64,000 bases of DNA, taken from the NCBI GenBank assembly GCA_007115705.1, contig QXEO01000549.1, forward strand, positions 3,759,688 to 3,823,687. The letters run 5' to 3'. Positions 46,652 through 57,217 of this stretch are shown here, one piece after another. The notes under the pieces are model-generated. The model saw only the letters and a program-made list of their open reading frames with translations. It did not search any database and was not told where the DNA came from. Made by a program: the position numbers and the translations under genes. The stretch comes from Dactylis glomerata (Eukaryota; Streptophyta; Magnoliopsida; Poales; Poaceae). Each line of letters opens with the position of its first letter. Within the stretch, counting starts at the first letter, position 1.

Positions 46652-46654
<3 letters not shown>

Positions 46655-46681
<27 letters not shown>
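46655..46681. repeat. (TA)n microsatellite right of T3
   Basis: About 13 TA units ending TAG. Confidence 0.9.
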
Positions 46682-46685
<4 letters not shown>

Positions 46686-48037
46686 CACAAGTTAGACAAT
46701 TATATTCTCTAATTTTGTTTTCCAAGTGCAATATATCATGGTCGTTATTTGTTCCTTTCCTTCTATATATACCGTTTATTTAGTATGAACTGGTGGATCG
46801 GAACGCTTGGTAAGACTGATGATAGTAGAGAGAGGTTGTTCATTAATTAGGTTTTGCAAAAGCTTTAAGCTGGATCTAAATGCTTCGACACTCACAAGTG
46901 TATTTCATCAACTAGGTAAATGAATTAGGGTGAATTTATGGTGCATTGGATTATACAACTATATGTGTTGTATATGATCCGATCGGTCGGTCCGAATTAA
47001 AATCAAGGTTTGGGCCAGTAGTTAATTTGTTATTTCTATAAAAGAAGTCAGTGATAAAATCAAGGTTTTACTTATAAGTGAAATTACAACCCTGCACTTT
47101 GACCGGAAAATTAGATGCACGATTTGAATAGTGTTATACCAAGAATACCCCTCGAGACGAAATATACTATCAAAAATTTGACGTAGTATATTAGATCTGG
47201 ACCATAGGATCAAGTCGATTGGACGATCCAGGTTGCACTAATGTACTATAAAACACCTGAAATAAGGAGTGAGTAGGGAACCCAAAAAACAAGGCTGTGC
47301 AAACATCTCAAAAAAATATCTTGCAGCCAGAGCTCATACACAAATTAAGATTCATTATCTAATCAACTATTTTCCACTATGTTATTGGCGTACATTTCGG
47401 ATCTGTTCGTCAAGGTATTATCAGCTCCATTTGTGACCGCTTTCGTCTAGAATACTACATCCATGGATCAAGAGAGTTTGTTTGTGTTAAGCAAGAGGCA
47501 TTGACACACTTCACATAAGATAGTGAATTTATTCAGATATTCTATGTTTAGCTTAGGTATTTTTGATCTTTGTAGTAGTTTAAATTATTTTTTGAACAAT
47601 AATCCATTCGAACAATCAAGTCTGAGGATAACCTTCAACGACATGGAAAATTGTTGTAGAATTTATAACAAGGAGATTTATGTTTGTTCTCCTATGTGTT
47701 CAGATCATACTTATTGATAGGTGCCATGGAATTATATTTAATGGAAGTTAGGCATTCATTATAGTTAGAAGTCGAGCAAAAATTCTTGGAGGATGAACCA
47801 AAATCAATACCACACTAATCTATTTGAAAAATGGATTATAACACTATTTTTTGGTTATAAATTATCGTATATTAACACACAAAGGAAATACCAAAATATA
47901 AGCAACCCCTAGGAAAATTAAGTTTCCAATCTTCTACAAGCACGGCCATATATTTTTCAGACGATGATAAATGGATAATTACATAAAACTAAACTTTGTG
48001 GTCAATCTAAATTCCAGACAGAAATTGAAAGATAATG
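46682..48037. other. Helitron 3' region, AT-rich, no gene
   Basis: No recognisable protein; the longest ORFs are about 65 codons and unconvincing. This is the part closest to the Helitron 3' end and probably original Helitron sequence. Confidence 0.6.
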
Positions 48038-48067
48038 CCTGCGTATTTACGCGGGCCACTCTGCTAG
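48038..48067 (+). promoter_or_regulatory. Helitron 3' terminal hairpin and CTAG
   Basis: Stem CCTGCGT/ACGCGGG (one G-T pair) with loop ATTT, an 8-nt spacer CCACTCTG, then CTAG. In the rolling-circle model this hairpin signals termination of strand transfer. Confidence 0.9.
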
Positions 48068-49231
48068 TTGATAGAATAAAGACAACGTGCATGTCGAGAG
48101 GATCACTATGAGATTTACTCTGGGCATTACAATAAGATACATAGACCGCCATCCAACTGCATCTATGACTAATAATTCACTTGTGACGAATCAATCCGAG
48201 AACTCCACAAGTATTCAGTTGCAAACAACAGATAACTGCATTAAGCACAGTGTGTAATGTAAACAAAGCATATACCCTCGAGCATATAAAGGTTATTTTC
48301 CCCCTAGTAGCAACAACACATCTACAACCTTAGAGGTTTCTATCACTTCCCCAGACTAAATAGAGGCATGAACCCACTATCGAGCATAAATACCCCCTCT
48401 TGAAGTCACTAGCAACTACTCGGCCAAGATAGCTACTAACAACGGAGAGCATGCAAGATCATAAACAACATAGAGATAAGATAATATAATATTCAGCACA
48501 TCCACTCAATCATAACACCAATATTCATCGGATCCCAACAAACACAACATGTAGAATTACATAACGGTGATCTCGATCATGTAAAGCAGCTCACGAGATC
48601 TAAACATGAAGCACATGGTGGAGAAGACAACCATCTAGCTACTGCTATGGACCCATAGTCCAAGGTAGACTACTCACTCATCGCGCCGGAGGCAAGCATG
48701 ACGATGAAGAAGACCTCCGGTGGCGATTCCCCTCTCCGGCAGGGTGCCGGGAAGAGCTTCTGGACCCTCCCGATCTTCGGGTCGACGATGGAGGCGGATC
48801 GCGATGTGTTCTGGAAAAGTGATCGGGTATTTAGGTTTTTCCCGTCGGGGGGTCTTTATAGGCGAAGGGGCAGCGTCAGAGGTGGACCAGGGGGGCCACA
48901 CCACCAGGGGGCGCAGGCCAACCCTAGGCCGCGCCGCCCTATGGTGTGGCCGCCCTCTGGCTCGGCTCCGTCTCCTCTTCGGTGTTCTGGAAGCTCCGTG
49001 AAATATCTGGACGTCTCGCTTTTGTTTCGTCCAATTCTGAGAATATTTCCTGTGTAACATTTTTGAAACACAAAAACAGCAGAAAACAGGGAACTGGCAC
49101 TGTGGCATCTCGTTAATAGGTTAGTTCCAGAAAATGCATAAAAATGTCATGAAGTGTAACGAAACACTAAGCAAATGGTGTAAAAACAAGCATGGAGCAT
49201 CAAAAATTATGGATACGTTGAAGACGTATCA
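48068..49231 (-). repeat. LTR F, right piece (5' LTR of element X)
   Basis: Resumes with TTGATAGAATAAAG exactly where 17001 stopped. The 5' half is of C type (CAGCGTCAGAGGTGGACCA near 48870). It ends at the LTR start TGATACGTCTTC (minus strand) followed by the AGCAT duplication. Confidence 0.93.
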
Positions 49232-50446
49232 AGCATACTATCAAAACGACATCAAGCATGGCATGCAAAAGTCTAAGCCGCGGTCTAAACAAGCTCCTTT
49301 TTGTACCACTTTTTGCATGGAACTTTTTTCTCTTTTCCAACACCATTCAAACCTTTTTGAAACAACTCTTTTGATGAAAACCAACATAGATCAGTGGTCT
49401 AAATACACCTTGATGCAAAGATATAACAAGATCTGAACAAAAATCAAGGCGAAAAATGAAAGCTAAACGCAGTTCTAGAAAAATAGAACACTCGTTGAAC
49501 GATAAGAGTAAAAAATAGAGTGTTCTTGGCAAATGAAAAACGAAGTTTATATCCTCCAAAAGAAATTTGTTGGGGTCCAACCATTTATTGCAGCAAACAA
49601 AACAAAAGGAAACTGAAAGCAAAAGTAAAGACGCTCCAAGAAAAATGCATAGAATATGAAGCAATAAAAATATAGCATGTTGAAAGGTGACCTGATTTTT
49701 GCCGATGAAGAAGGGGTGCCTCGGGGCATCCCCAAGCTTTGACGCTTGTACCTCTTGGATATTTCTTGGGGTGACATGGGCATCCCCAAGCTTGAGCTTT
49801 TGTCCATACTTCATCTCATCTCATCACTCTCCATTCCCTACACTTGAAAACTTCCTTCATACAAAACTTCACACAATTCTATTAGCAACGTTAGCATAAG
49901 CATAATAGTAAATCAACCCTTTTTGGTTCAGTTTCAAACTCAAAAACACCACATATAAAGCATATACTACTGTAGCAACTTCCTCAAAAGTTCCGTGATC
50001 AAAAGAACTCAAAAAGAAAGCGATCGAGAGGCAAACACAAATAGTGGTAGAAATTTGTCAAAATTGAACAGCTGACAAAGGTCGATATTTTCGAGGACCT
50101 TCTGTTGCTCAAATCAAAAAGTGCAGTTCTAATGAAAGTTTGCATATAACCTGGGGCATATGCACAAGAAATTTCAGATCAAAAAGATATTCTGAGAATT
50201 TTCACAAATTTTTACAGTGCAGCGCAGAAATCTGTTTTAGGACAGCAACTTCCCCAAATCTTACCTCCCTCAAATTAGAGGTTCTTCTTGGCACAACAAC
50301 AAAATAAAAATGATAAGGAGCGGTCATTACAATAGTAATAACTTCCAAGACTCAAATAAAACAAAAAGTACTGAAAAGAAAACATTGGGTTATCTCCCAA
50401 CAATGCTTTTCTTTAACGCCTTTGAGCTAGGCGCAGAAAATGGAAA
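49232..50446 (-). other. Noncoding interior of element B, distal half
   Basis: Continues 6796-8522 after removal of X. Collinear with 1-846 of element A from about 49620. Contains the doubled CATCCCCAAGCTT motif near 49730 and 49785. There is no pol between this region and the ORF that follows. Confidence 0.8.
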
Positions 50447-51043
50447 TCAAGTAATATCAAGCGATGAAGCATTAAGATCAATTGCAGAAGTCTTTTCAAC
50501 AATGAATTGAATTGTATCCAAATGAGTTTTTGAAGATCCCTTGTGAACACTCTTTGGTTCACTACTTTCATCAAAAGGGTTTTCAGGACAAATCCAATTG
50601 AAATTCTTTTCCAAAGCTTCATGCAATCCTACAAGTTTGCAAGGAATTGGTACTTTGATATCTTCTTTGGTTGTACCAACAATATTAACAGGTGAGCCAA
50701 GCATATTAAAACGCTCAAAAACTTTCCTAGCTTCAATAGCAACATCTCTAAATTCTCTACGCAAAGTCTCCAAAATAAAGTCTTGCTTTTCAGAGTCTTC
50801 GATATCATGAAGCTTAAGAAACATTTGTTGCATAAAAGGATTAAGGTTAACAAACCTAGCCTCCAACATGCGAACTAAATAAGCAGGAGCAACTTCATAA
50901 CTAGGAGCGAGCTCAGCCAAAGATCTATCCTCAACATCTTTATGCATACTAACATGATTTAAAAACTCCTCAATGTTACATTTCCCAATGATAGAACCAC
51001 TACCTACTGAGAGGTCCTCCAAAGCATACTTAGGGAACAACAT
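50447..51043 (-). CDS. Orphan 198-aa ORF of element B, in the position of gag
   Basis: First ORF after the primer site of an LTR element, where gag would be. Starts MLFPKYALEDLSVGSG and ends NASSLDIT-stop. It has no gag core, zinc knuckle or retropepsin motif. It is probably mostly helical and charged (for example KLHDIEDSEKQDFILETL and REFRDVAIEARKVFERF at about 95-130), with a Cys in WICPENPF near 157. Only the last ten or so residues resemble the end of A's protease (ASSLEVT), and the noncoding DNA that follows is also shared with A, so the body of the ORF seems to have replaced gag-pro. I do not recognise the function. The intact frame inside an element with recognisable ends suggests selection or a recent origin. 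Confidence 0.6.
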   Translation of the reverse strand: MLFPKYALEDLSVGSGSIIGKCNIEEFLNHVSMHKDVEDRSLAELAPSYEVAPAYLVRMLEARFVNLNPFMQQMFLKLHDIEDSEKQDFILETLRREFRDVAIEARKVFERFNMLGSPVNIVGTTKEDIKVPIPCKLVGLHEALEKNFNWICPENPFDESSEPKSVHKGSSKTHLDTIQFIVEKTSAIDLNASSLDIT

Positions 51044-51198
51044 AATGAACTAAAAGTAAAAGTAACGGAATGCAAACTATCAAAGGAACTATTTTTTTTG
51101 TATTTTTGATAAAACGATGCAAGCAAAAATAATATAAAGCAAAACAATAACAAAGTAAAAGATTGAGCGTGAGAGACTCCCTTGCAGAAATCTTCTTT

Positions 51199-51217
51199 CT
51201 CCCCGGCAACGACGCCA
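51199..51217 (-). promoter_or_regulatory. Primer-binding site of element B (one substitution)
   Basis: Minus strand TGGCGTCGTTGCCGGGGAG: the tRNA-Asp-type site with GCC changed to GTC, 11 bp from the LTR. Confidence 0.8.
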
Positions 51218-51228
51218 TAAAAATTGCT

Positions 51229-52849
51229 TGATGGCGTGTAGACAACACCCCGCTGGGAACCCGAAGAGGAAGGTATGATGAGCACAACAGCAAGTCTTCC
51301 CTCAGTTGTGAAACCAAGGTTTATCGAACCAGTAGGAGAAAGCCAAACTTCAGAAGGTTGATGCTCGCTAGCTTCACGACAGCTCCGGATAATTTATAAG
51401 GCGCCTTGTCCAGGGCTTTGCTTTGCACCAGCAGCAACATGGAACCTGCACACAACACAACCAAGTACTTTGCCCCAACTTACGATGAGGTTGTCAATCT
51501 CACTGGTTTGCTGTAAACAAAGGATTAAGCGTATCGAGTGGTAAAAGGTAATAGTATGCAAGAATATAAATAGTGCGAGTAAAAGTAAAATGGTAATAGC
51601 AATGTAAAGGAAATTGGAACGGGGTCCACAGTTCACTAGTGGTATCTCTCCATAAGATAAATAACAACATGCTGGGTAAACAAATTACAGTTGGGCAATT
51701 GATAGAATAAAGATAACGTGCATATGTCACGAGGATCACTTGGGCATTACAACAAAATACATAGACTGCCATCCAACTGCATCTATGACTAATAATCCAC
51801 CCTCCGGATGTCGTCCGAGCAACCATCGGGTATTAAGTTGCGAACAACGGATAACTGCATTAAGCAAAGTGCGTAAAGTAAACAAAGCAAATGTCCTTGG
51901 ACACAAGAATGTTGTTTTCTCCCTAGTGGCAACAATACATCTACAACCTTAGAGGTTTCTATCACTCCCCTAGATTACTAGAGGCATGAACCCAACTATC
52001 GAGCATAAATACTCCCTCTTGGAGTCACTAGCATCTACTCGGCCAAGATATCTACTAGCAACGGAGAGCATGCAAGATTATAAACAACATAGAGATAACA
52101 TAAAGATAATAATTCAGCACATCAACTTGACATAGTACCAATACTCATCGGATCCCAACAAACACAACATGTAGAATTACACATAGATGATCTTGATCAT
52201 GTAGGGTAGCTCACAAGATCTGCACATGAAGCACATGGTGGAGAAGACGACCATCTAGCTACTGCTATGGACCCGTAGTCCAAGGTAGACTACTCACACA
52301 TCACTCCGGAGGCGACCATGGTGGTGGAGAAGGCCTCTGGCAGGGATTCCCCTCTCCGGCAGGGTGCCGGGAAGAGCTCCTGGATCCTCCCGATCTCACG
52401 ATGACAGCGGTGGCGGCTTGCAGTATGTTTTGAGGAAAAGCGATCCGTCCCTTAGGTTTTTCCTGTCGAGGGGAATATATAGGTGAAAGGGCAGCGTCAG
52501 GAGGTGGGCCAGCTGGCCTCACCCCCTGGTGGCACGGGCCAGGGACATGCCGCACCACCCTAGGGTGAGCCTGCCTGTGGCCCCCCTCCATCTCATCTTC
52601 GGTCTTCGCGAAGCTTCGGTAAAAATAGCAGGTTTGGCTTTTGTTTCGTCCAATTCCGAGAATATTTCCTGTGTAGCTTTTCTGAAACACAAAAATAGCA
52701 GATTACAGGAACTGGCACTGTTGCATCTCTATAGTAGGTTAGTTCCGGAAAATGCTTAAAAACGCCACGAAGTGTAACAAAACACAAAGCAAATGGTGTA
52801 TAAACAAGCATGGAGCATCAAAAATTATAGATACATTTGAGACGTATCA
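51229..52849 (-). repeat. 5' LTR of element B
   Basis: 1,621 bp, minus strand TGATACGTCTCAAATG... to ...CTACACGCCATCA. It pairs with the split 3' LTR at 4816-4881 and 6531-6795, sharing CCCCCTGGTGGC and CTCCATCTCATCTTCGGTCTTCGCG not found in the other LTRs. Confidence 0.92.
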
Positions 52850-53068
52850 GTAGGTTCCACGTTGCTGCTGGTGCAAAGCTACGCCCCAGATAAGGCGCCA
52901 CATATAAATTGTCTGGAGCTGTCGCCAAGCCAGTTAGCTTCAACCTTCGGAAGTTGGTTCTTTCTCCTAATGGTTCAATAAACCTTGGTTTCATACTGAG
53001 GGAAACTTGCTGTTGTGCTCATCATACCTTCCTCTTGTTCCCAACTGGGTGCCTACTATGCACCATCA
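52850..53068 (+). repeat. H0: 3' end of a plus-strand LTR, host of element B
   Basis: GTAGGTTCCACGTTGCTGC... to ...CCTACTATGCACCATCA aligns with the 3' end of B's own LTR type (complement of about 51229-51450), but in the opposite orientation. The part to the left of B is outside the window. No PBS follows at 53069, so it was a 3' or solo LTR. Confidence 0.85.
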
Positions 53069-53890
53069 CCGCCATGGCCTCCAGCCCCTCAATTCTGCAA
53101 TCGGGCCGTCGTAGGTCAATCTCCTTCGCCATGCATCCCCTATTCCTCCCTTTTTTTCTATACTCTGGAGCGCGGCAAGATGGGCGTTTTGCCATGTGCA
53201 ACGGGCCATGGAGGCGCTCGGAGGTGGAGGGGCCAGGCGGGAAGGTGCAGTTGCGCTGGGCACTGTCGTCTGCCCACCGAGAAGGAGTGATGGAGCTCAA
53301 CGCCGGCCCCTTTTGTGTATGCATGTTCTGGTCAAACTAGCATGCAAGAACTCATGAGAGGATGCATGTGTTAGATGGAGTACTAAGTTGGTAGTAACAA
53401 TTGGATAGTGACGGAGACTTGGGTGTTGTTATGTTATTTTTATTTTTTTGTTTACCTCGCCATGGATAAAAGAGTACATGTGCCATGTTCATTAGTGAGA
53501 GGGGTAGATTATCTTTTTTAAGATAGCATATTTTTTTATTGAAGACCATGTAAAATTCCGATACTCTATTTGACTTAATTCTTAGTTTGTAGACTTTTCT
53601 CTTATTAAGGAAATATTACTAAAATATGTTGCACAATCTTAATGTTAGGACGTGATGCCTATATAAATATTAATCAAATACTACGTGAAATTTAATCACT
53701 ATTATCATGTTATGTGAAGCAGTGCCACCATGTTTATAAGAGAGGTGTCAAGTGACACCATTATCATCGGTCCGATTACCACATAAGAAATATATTTTAT
53801 TTTACTTCGCCTGCTCATTTATATTCATGTATATTTTAATAAAAAATATAAAAATATAAAAATGTTTTCTATTGTTAATTTTGCTAGTTT
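53069..53890. other. Flank without recognised gene
   Basis: 53069-53340 is GC-rich, with a plus-strand frame running out of H0 (MASSPSILQSGRRRS...), possibly genic debris. 53400-53890 is AT-rich with no coding sign. Confidence 0.4.
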
Positions 53891-53893
53891 ACA

Positions 53894-53935
53894 CTAGTTA
53901 AATGCCCGTGTGTTGCCACGGCCTCTAATTTCTAG
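53894..53935 (-). mobile_element. Helitron 3' end (minus strand), body extends to the right
   Basis: On the minus strand GCCGTGGCAACACACGGGC forms a short hairpin followed by ATTTAACTAG and host T. The 5' end was not located. Confidence 0.65.
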
Positions 53936-54756
53936 TATTATTTTTGTACATATAAATATAATATACATTAAAATTCACATATATAAACATAAAGCAATAT
54001 AGCATTCTACAATAAAACTACAATTTATGAGATGTGATTCGATAAAAAACTTAAATCAATTTCATACGCATAGAAAGCAAAAAACCATATAATTATCTTA
54101 CTCTCTAGTTAGGTGTCTATGCATTGCTATAAAATGAAACAATTTATATAGGCATTGAGCTCAAGAGCAAAGCCTATTTTTTCAACCTCATCTCGACAAA
54201 CGTGTTTTCTTGCTCCCGCTTCTGTATTACCAAGAACTACCATGAAGCCCTAGCTAATCTTTCACTCCATGATCCTTGGTCTTTCTCCATAACCAGTGTG
54301 CAAAGAAAGAAAATATGCCATCTTCACAACCCATGGTCTTTCTTTTAATTGTCAATGCAATATGATAGTATGAGAATACAGTACGGTCCACGACTGGACC
54401 AAATGAAGCCATGTAGCTTGAACATCATGTGATCACCATCAAATTTTCAAACTTGGAGCATTTAGAGATCAACAAAACACAAACTGGACGTCAAAAGTAT
54501 TTATTGACCTTGCCAAAGTTAAATATCTGGCATGTGCGTTGCTACGTGTTAAAAAAGATTTTAAATATATCTTAGTAGTTGGTTTACATTTTTATGATTG
54601 TATGTATTAAGGGAAATTTATGCATGGTGTACCGTGTGGTCGCATCCACCGGTCCGAGAGGGAAATCACGGATAATTAATAGGGCCTATTCAATTTTGCC
54701 TTGCTACTCTTTTTTTTTGCATGCGCTAGGAAGGTAGTTAATCTTACCTATATCTT

Positions 54757-55064
54757 ACCTATAAGATTGGAGTTGGTGAAGGCACTTTTGCTATACATCT
54801 TTTAGTTTCCGAAATTACCCCTACCAAAAAAATGATCGATACTACCAAAAAAGATTGTCAAGCCTGATTAGCGAAAATGACTGAAATTAATGTTACGATA
54901 CTATCTGATTACCTATAAGATTGGAGTTGGTGAAGGCACTTTTGCTATACATCTTTTAGTTTCCGAAATTACCCCTACCAAAAAAAATGTCCGATACTAC
55001 CAAAAAAGATTGTCAAGCCTGATTAGCGAAAATGACTGAAATTAATGTTACGATACTATCTGAT
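54757..55064. repeat. 154-bp tandem duplication
   Basis: ACCTATAAGATTGGAGTTGG... to ...GATACTATCTGATT at 54757-54910 is repeated at 54911-55064 with very few changes (for example AAAAAAATGATCG versus AAAAAAAATGTCCG). Recent, and upstream of the captured RPB12 fragment. Confidence 0.92.
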
Positions 55065-55326
55065 TAGCGAAGATTGGAGTAGCAAACAACAAATTGTAAC
55101 ATTAATTGGGCCATAATCTTCGCTAATCAAGGTAATCAATCACCTTGCCATAATTTTCGGTAATCAATATGTCCATAAGATTACACAAAACAGATCGCCG
55201 TCGACGTCCGTCGGGTCCTGCCAAATCTTTAGCAATGCCCGCGGCGCCGCGGCTGCCATGACGACGCAAAGATGGCCTCAACCCACCCCGGATGTCTGGT
55301 TCTGCACAAGCTTCTCCCCTCCCCCG

Positions 55327-55592
55327 ATGGATCCGCAGCAGGTGGAGCCTATTAGTTACCTATGCGGAGGTGATTTCTCTCTGTGTTTCTCGATTTTCGC
55401 TCTCCATTGAATTTTCCATTGTTTATGCAGTACAAACAATTGGAGTTCTCCTTCATATTTTACCGAGTGTGAGGCTGTGAGCTGGTTCAGATTGCAGACT
55501 TCAGAGCGGAGAACAATCTGAAGACCGGAGATGTGATTCAGTGTCGTGAATGTGGCTACGGTATCCTGCAAGTAGCCCACGCGCCAGAGTAG
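55327..55592 (+). pseudogene. Captured RPB12/RPABC4 (RNA polymerase I/II/III shared subunit) fragment
   Basis: Exon 1 (55327-55369) encodes MDPQQVEPISYLCG; a GT donor is at 55370. An AG acceptor ends at 55497, and exon 2 from 55498 encodes ...AENNLKTGDVIQCRECGYGIL. Plant RPB12 proteins (about 51 residues) share MDP.PEPVSY.CG, AEN.LK.GDVIQCRECGYRIL and this type of zinc-binding Cys pattern. Here the second Cys of the first pair is lost (DFR instead of DCG) and the conserved basic C-terminus is replaced by QVAHAPE-stop, so the protein cannot be functional. The parent subunit is a small zinc protein of all three nuclear RNA polymerases. The retained intron shows capture at the DNA level, and it lies between Helitron ends, a typical result of Helitron gene capture. 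Confidence 0.8.
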
Positions 55593-56129
55593 GCCCAGAT
55601 CAGTTTATTCTCTTGATCAAAATCTCGTATTAATTCCTTGGTTTAATTTTTCTTTGGCGGTTTCCTTTTTGCTTGCCATTTTAAATATACGGTTAACTAA
55701 TCATAATGGAAATTTGACATAGCTCATTTTGGGGTGTTATACTCAATTTTAGTTCCATCGGCCATCATTCTGAAAAAAAGTATCTTCACCATTGGCCATC
55801 ATCTTTGATGACCACACATCGTCTGTCATTCTAAAAAAAGTATCTTCATCATTGCCGTCATCTTTGGCTATTAAATGCGCCTCATATAATTTCTATTCCT
55901 TTTGAAATTATAGATGAATAAAAACCTTCTGTTATCGTACAAATACAATATGGACGAAGTGAGGAACAAAAACTACCCACCCTATTTTAGATACGCTGCC
56001 GAATTACAGTTTTCTATCAAATTACTTTCTAGCAAAGTAAATAATAATATTTTTAAAATATTATGTGCCTATTTTGACATGAAGTTTCATGAATATATTT
56101 ATATTTGCGGCAAGAAAATACTTATGTAG

Positions 56130-56158
56130 GCCGTAGCAACGCACGGGCATTTAGCTAG
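56130..56158 (+). mobile_element. Helitron 3' end (plus strand), body extends to the left
   Basis: GGCCGTAGCAACGCACGGGC hairpin then ATTTAGCTAG and host T. Very similar to the minus-strand end at 53894, so both ends belong to one Helitron family. The 5' end is uncertain; the RPB12 fragment probably lies in this one or in its neighbour. Confidence 0.7.
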
Positions 56159-56430
56159 TTAGCTCTACTTCGTCAGTTCCTATGAAGAGGGCGTATAGTT
56201 TTTTTTTTCACCGTAGGATAAGACGCAGGGTGTAGCTAATTCATTTCCTCCCAAAATTACCCCTCTCAGCCATTAATCTTCCTAATTATCAGGAGTATAA
56301 AGGCAATTAATTCTAGCACTGTTATTGGCCTTCTACCAGGCATGCGGAGAAATTAGCAAGAAAATTTGGAGATGGTAGTTATTAGACCATGCATGCATAT
56401 GCGAAGTAGGAAAGCCAATTACTGTGTGCA

Positions 56431-56470
56431 CTAGACGGGCCGGCGCATTTCGTTGCGCCCGCCTGATATT
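56431..56470 (-). mobile_element. Helitron 3' end (minus strand), second family
   Basis: Minus strand GGCGCAACGAAATGCGCC hairpin, then GGCCCGTCTAG and host T. The body would extend right and may include the Rep fragment at 58648-59140, but this link is not proven. Confidence 0.6.
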
Positions 56471-57217
56471 CGTTTTTACACCATGTTTTTTGCTGTGTTT
56501 TTGCTGACCCTACTTTAAATCGCTATAGTTTACTACATCAAGGTTCAACACTACTGTCTTCTCCATTGTATATTAGTTTTACGTTGTGTCAGACCGTGTT
56601 CAACACACTACTCTTACAATTGATGGCCATGTAAAAGCTACTCCTGTTTATTTAAACTCAAACTTTCAACCCCCCAGACAGTGGCGGAGCGTGACAAAAA
56701 GCATAGGGGGGCTGAAAAAAATTGGCCACCAAATACTCTTCGCGCTATCTTTTTCTGAACATATTCATGCTAATTTTGTTGTAATTTCATTGGTAACACT
56801 AAGAGATAATTTTCAAGCTTGAGTATGCACTTAATTTATTGAATTACACAGGAATTTAGATAGCAAGAGAGGATTACTTTGGTCTGGCCAAAATCCACAT
56901 ATGGCCAGCAGCGGTTTCTTGATTTCCTATCAAATTGGCATACAAAGCGACTTGCAGTTCTATTTTTTCTTTAAAAAAGGAGCAAGCCCCATGACCTACC
57001 GATGGCCACCAAGAAAAAATTAAAAATTAGTTGATGGCCCAAGCCCTGAGGTTAAACAAAATGAACATACAGATTGGGCACTGCACATTAGGCGTCATCC
57101 CGCATAGCCAATGACATTTAGAACCACCCAATGCAGTGAGGGGAGGTGGGGAGTGTGGGCCGACGCATGCAGGCCTTTCTCCTTGCTGCCTATTGCCATG
57201 TGCTTAATTGAGAAGTA

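Larger units (their letters stand above)
42809..46654. mobile_element. T3: third TIR element, possibly two copies fused
   Basis: Left end GGGTGAGCCTATTCTACAACTGATGATAGAATAATATTCT; the right end complement CATGGAGACTATTCTGTCATCGATGACAGAATAATATTCTG gives an inverted pair of about 40 bp. At 44105-44230 the left-terminal sequence recurs (TGATGATACAATAATATT, then CCTACCCTATAAGGCCCGAT as at 42866), so a second, similar element or an internal duplication is present. No transposase is recognised. 42870-43270 is GC-rich with ORFs I do not recognise. Confidence 0.6.
17002..48067 (+). mobile_element. 31-kb Helitron with nested insertions
   Basis: 5' end TCTATTATATATTAAAAG directly after host A (17001). 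3' end is a stem-loop CCTGCGT-ATTT-ACGCGGG (48038-48055), an 8-nt spacer and CTAG (48064-48067), followed by host T. The host is LTR F; paralogous LTRs C, D, E, A and B show the unbroken GGGCAATTGATAG, so insertion was between A and T without target duplication, as known for Helitrons. No Rep/helicase ORF is recognisable, so it is non-autonomous. About 17 kb is due to nested elements G1, G2 and a retroposon; a further 7 kb chain of TIR elements (39.5-46.7 kb) may also be secondary. That leaves roughly 7 kb of original Helitron. Confidence 0.92.
8523..49231 (-). mobile_element. Element X: four-LTR composite Athila-clade retrotransposon, split by a Helitron
   Basis: Outer limits are LTR C (8523-10154) and the end of LTR F (49231), flanked by the direct repeat AGCAT at 8518-8522 and 49232-49236. 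The homologous uninterrupted noncoding region of X itself (ACTAAGCAT followed by GCTATC at about 11510-11525) shows the empty-site form. Minus-strand order is LTR F, PBS, partial gag, LTR E, PBS, partial gag, LTR D, 3' noncoding region, polypurine tract, LTR C. Without the Helitron the element is about 9.64 kb. It has no pol. The outer LTRs C and F are of one type; D differs; E is a chimera. Confidence 0.88.

Noticed and set aside
52909..53340. 143-codon plus ORF as a gene
   Set aside because: Its first third is LTR H0 sequence. The rest has no recognised domain and no upstream promoter evidence.
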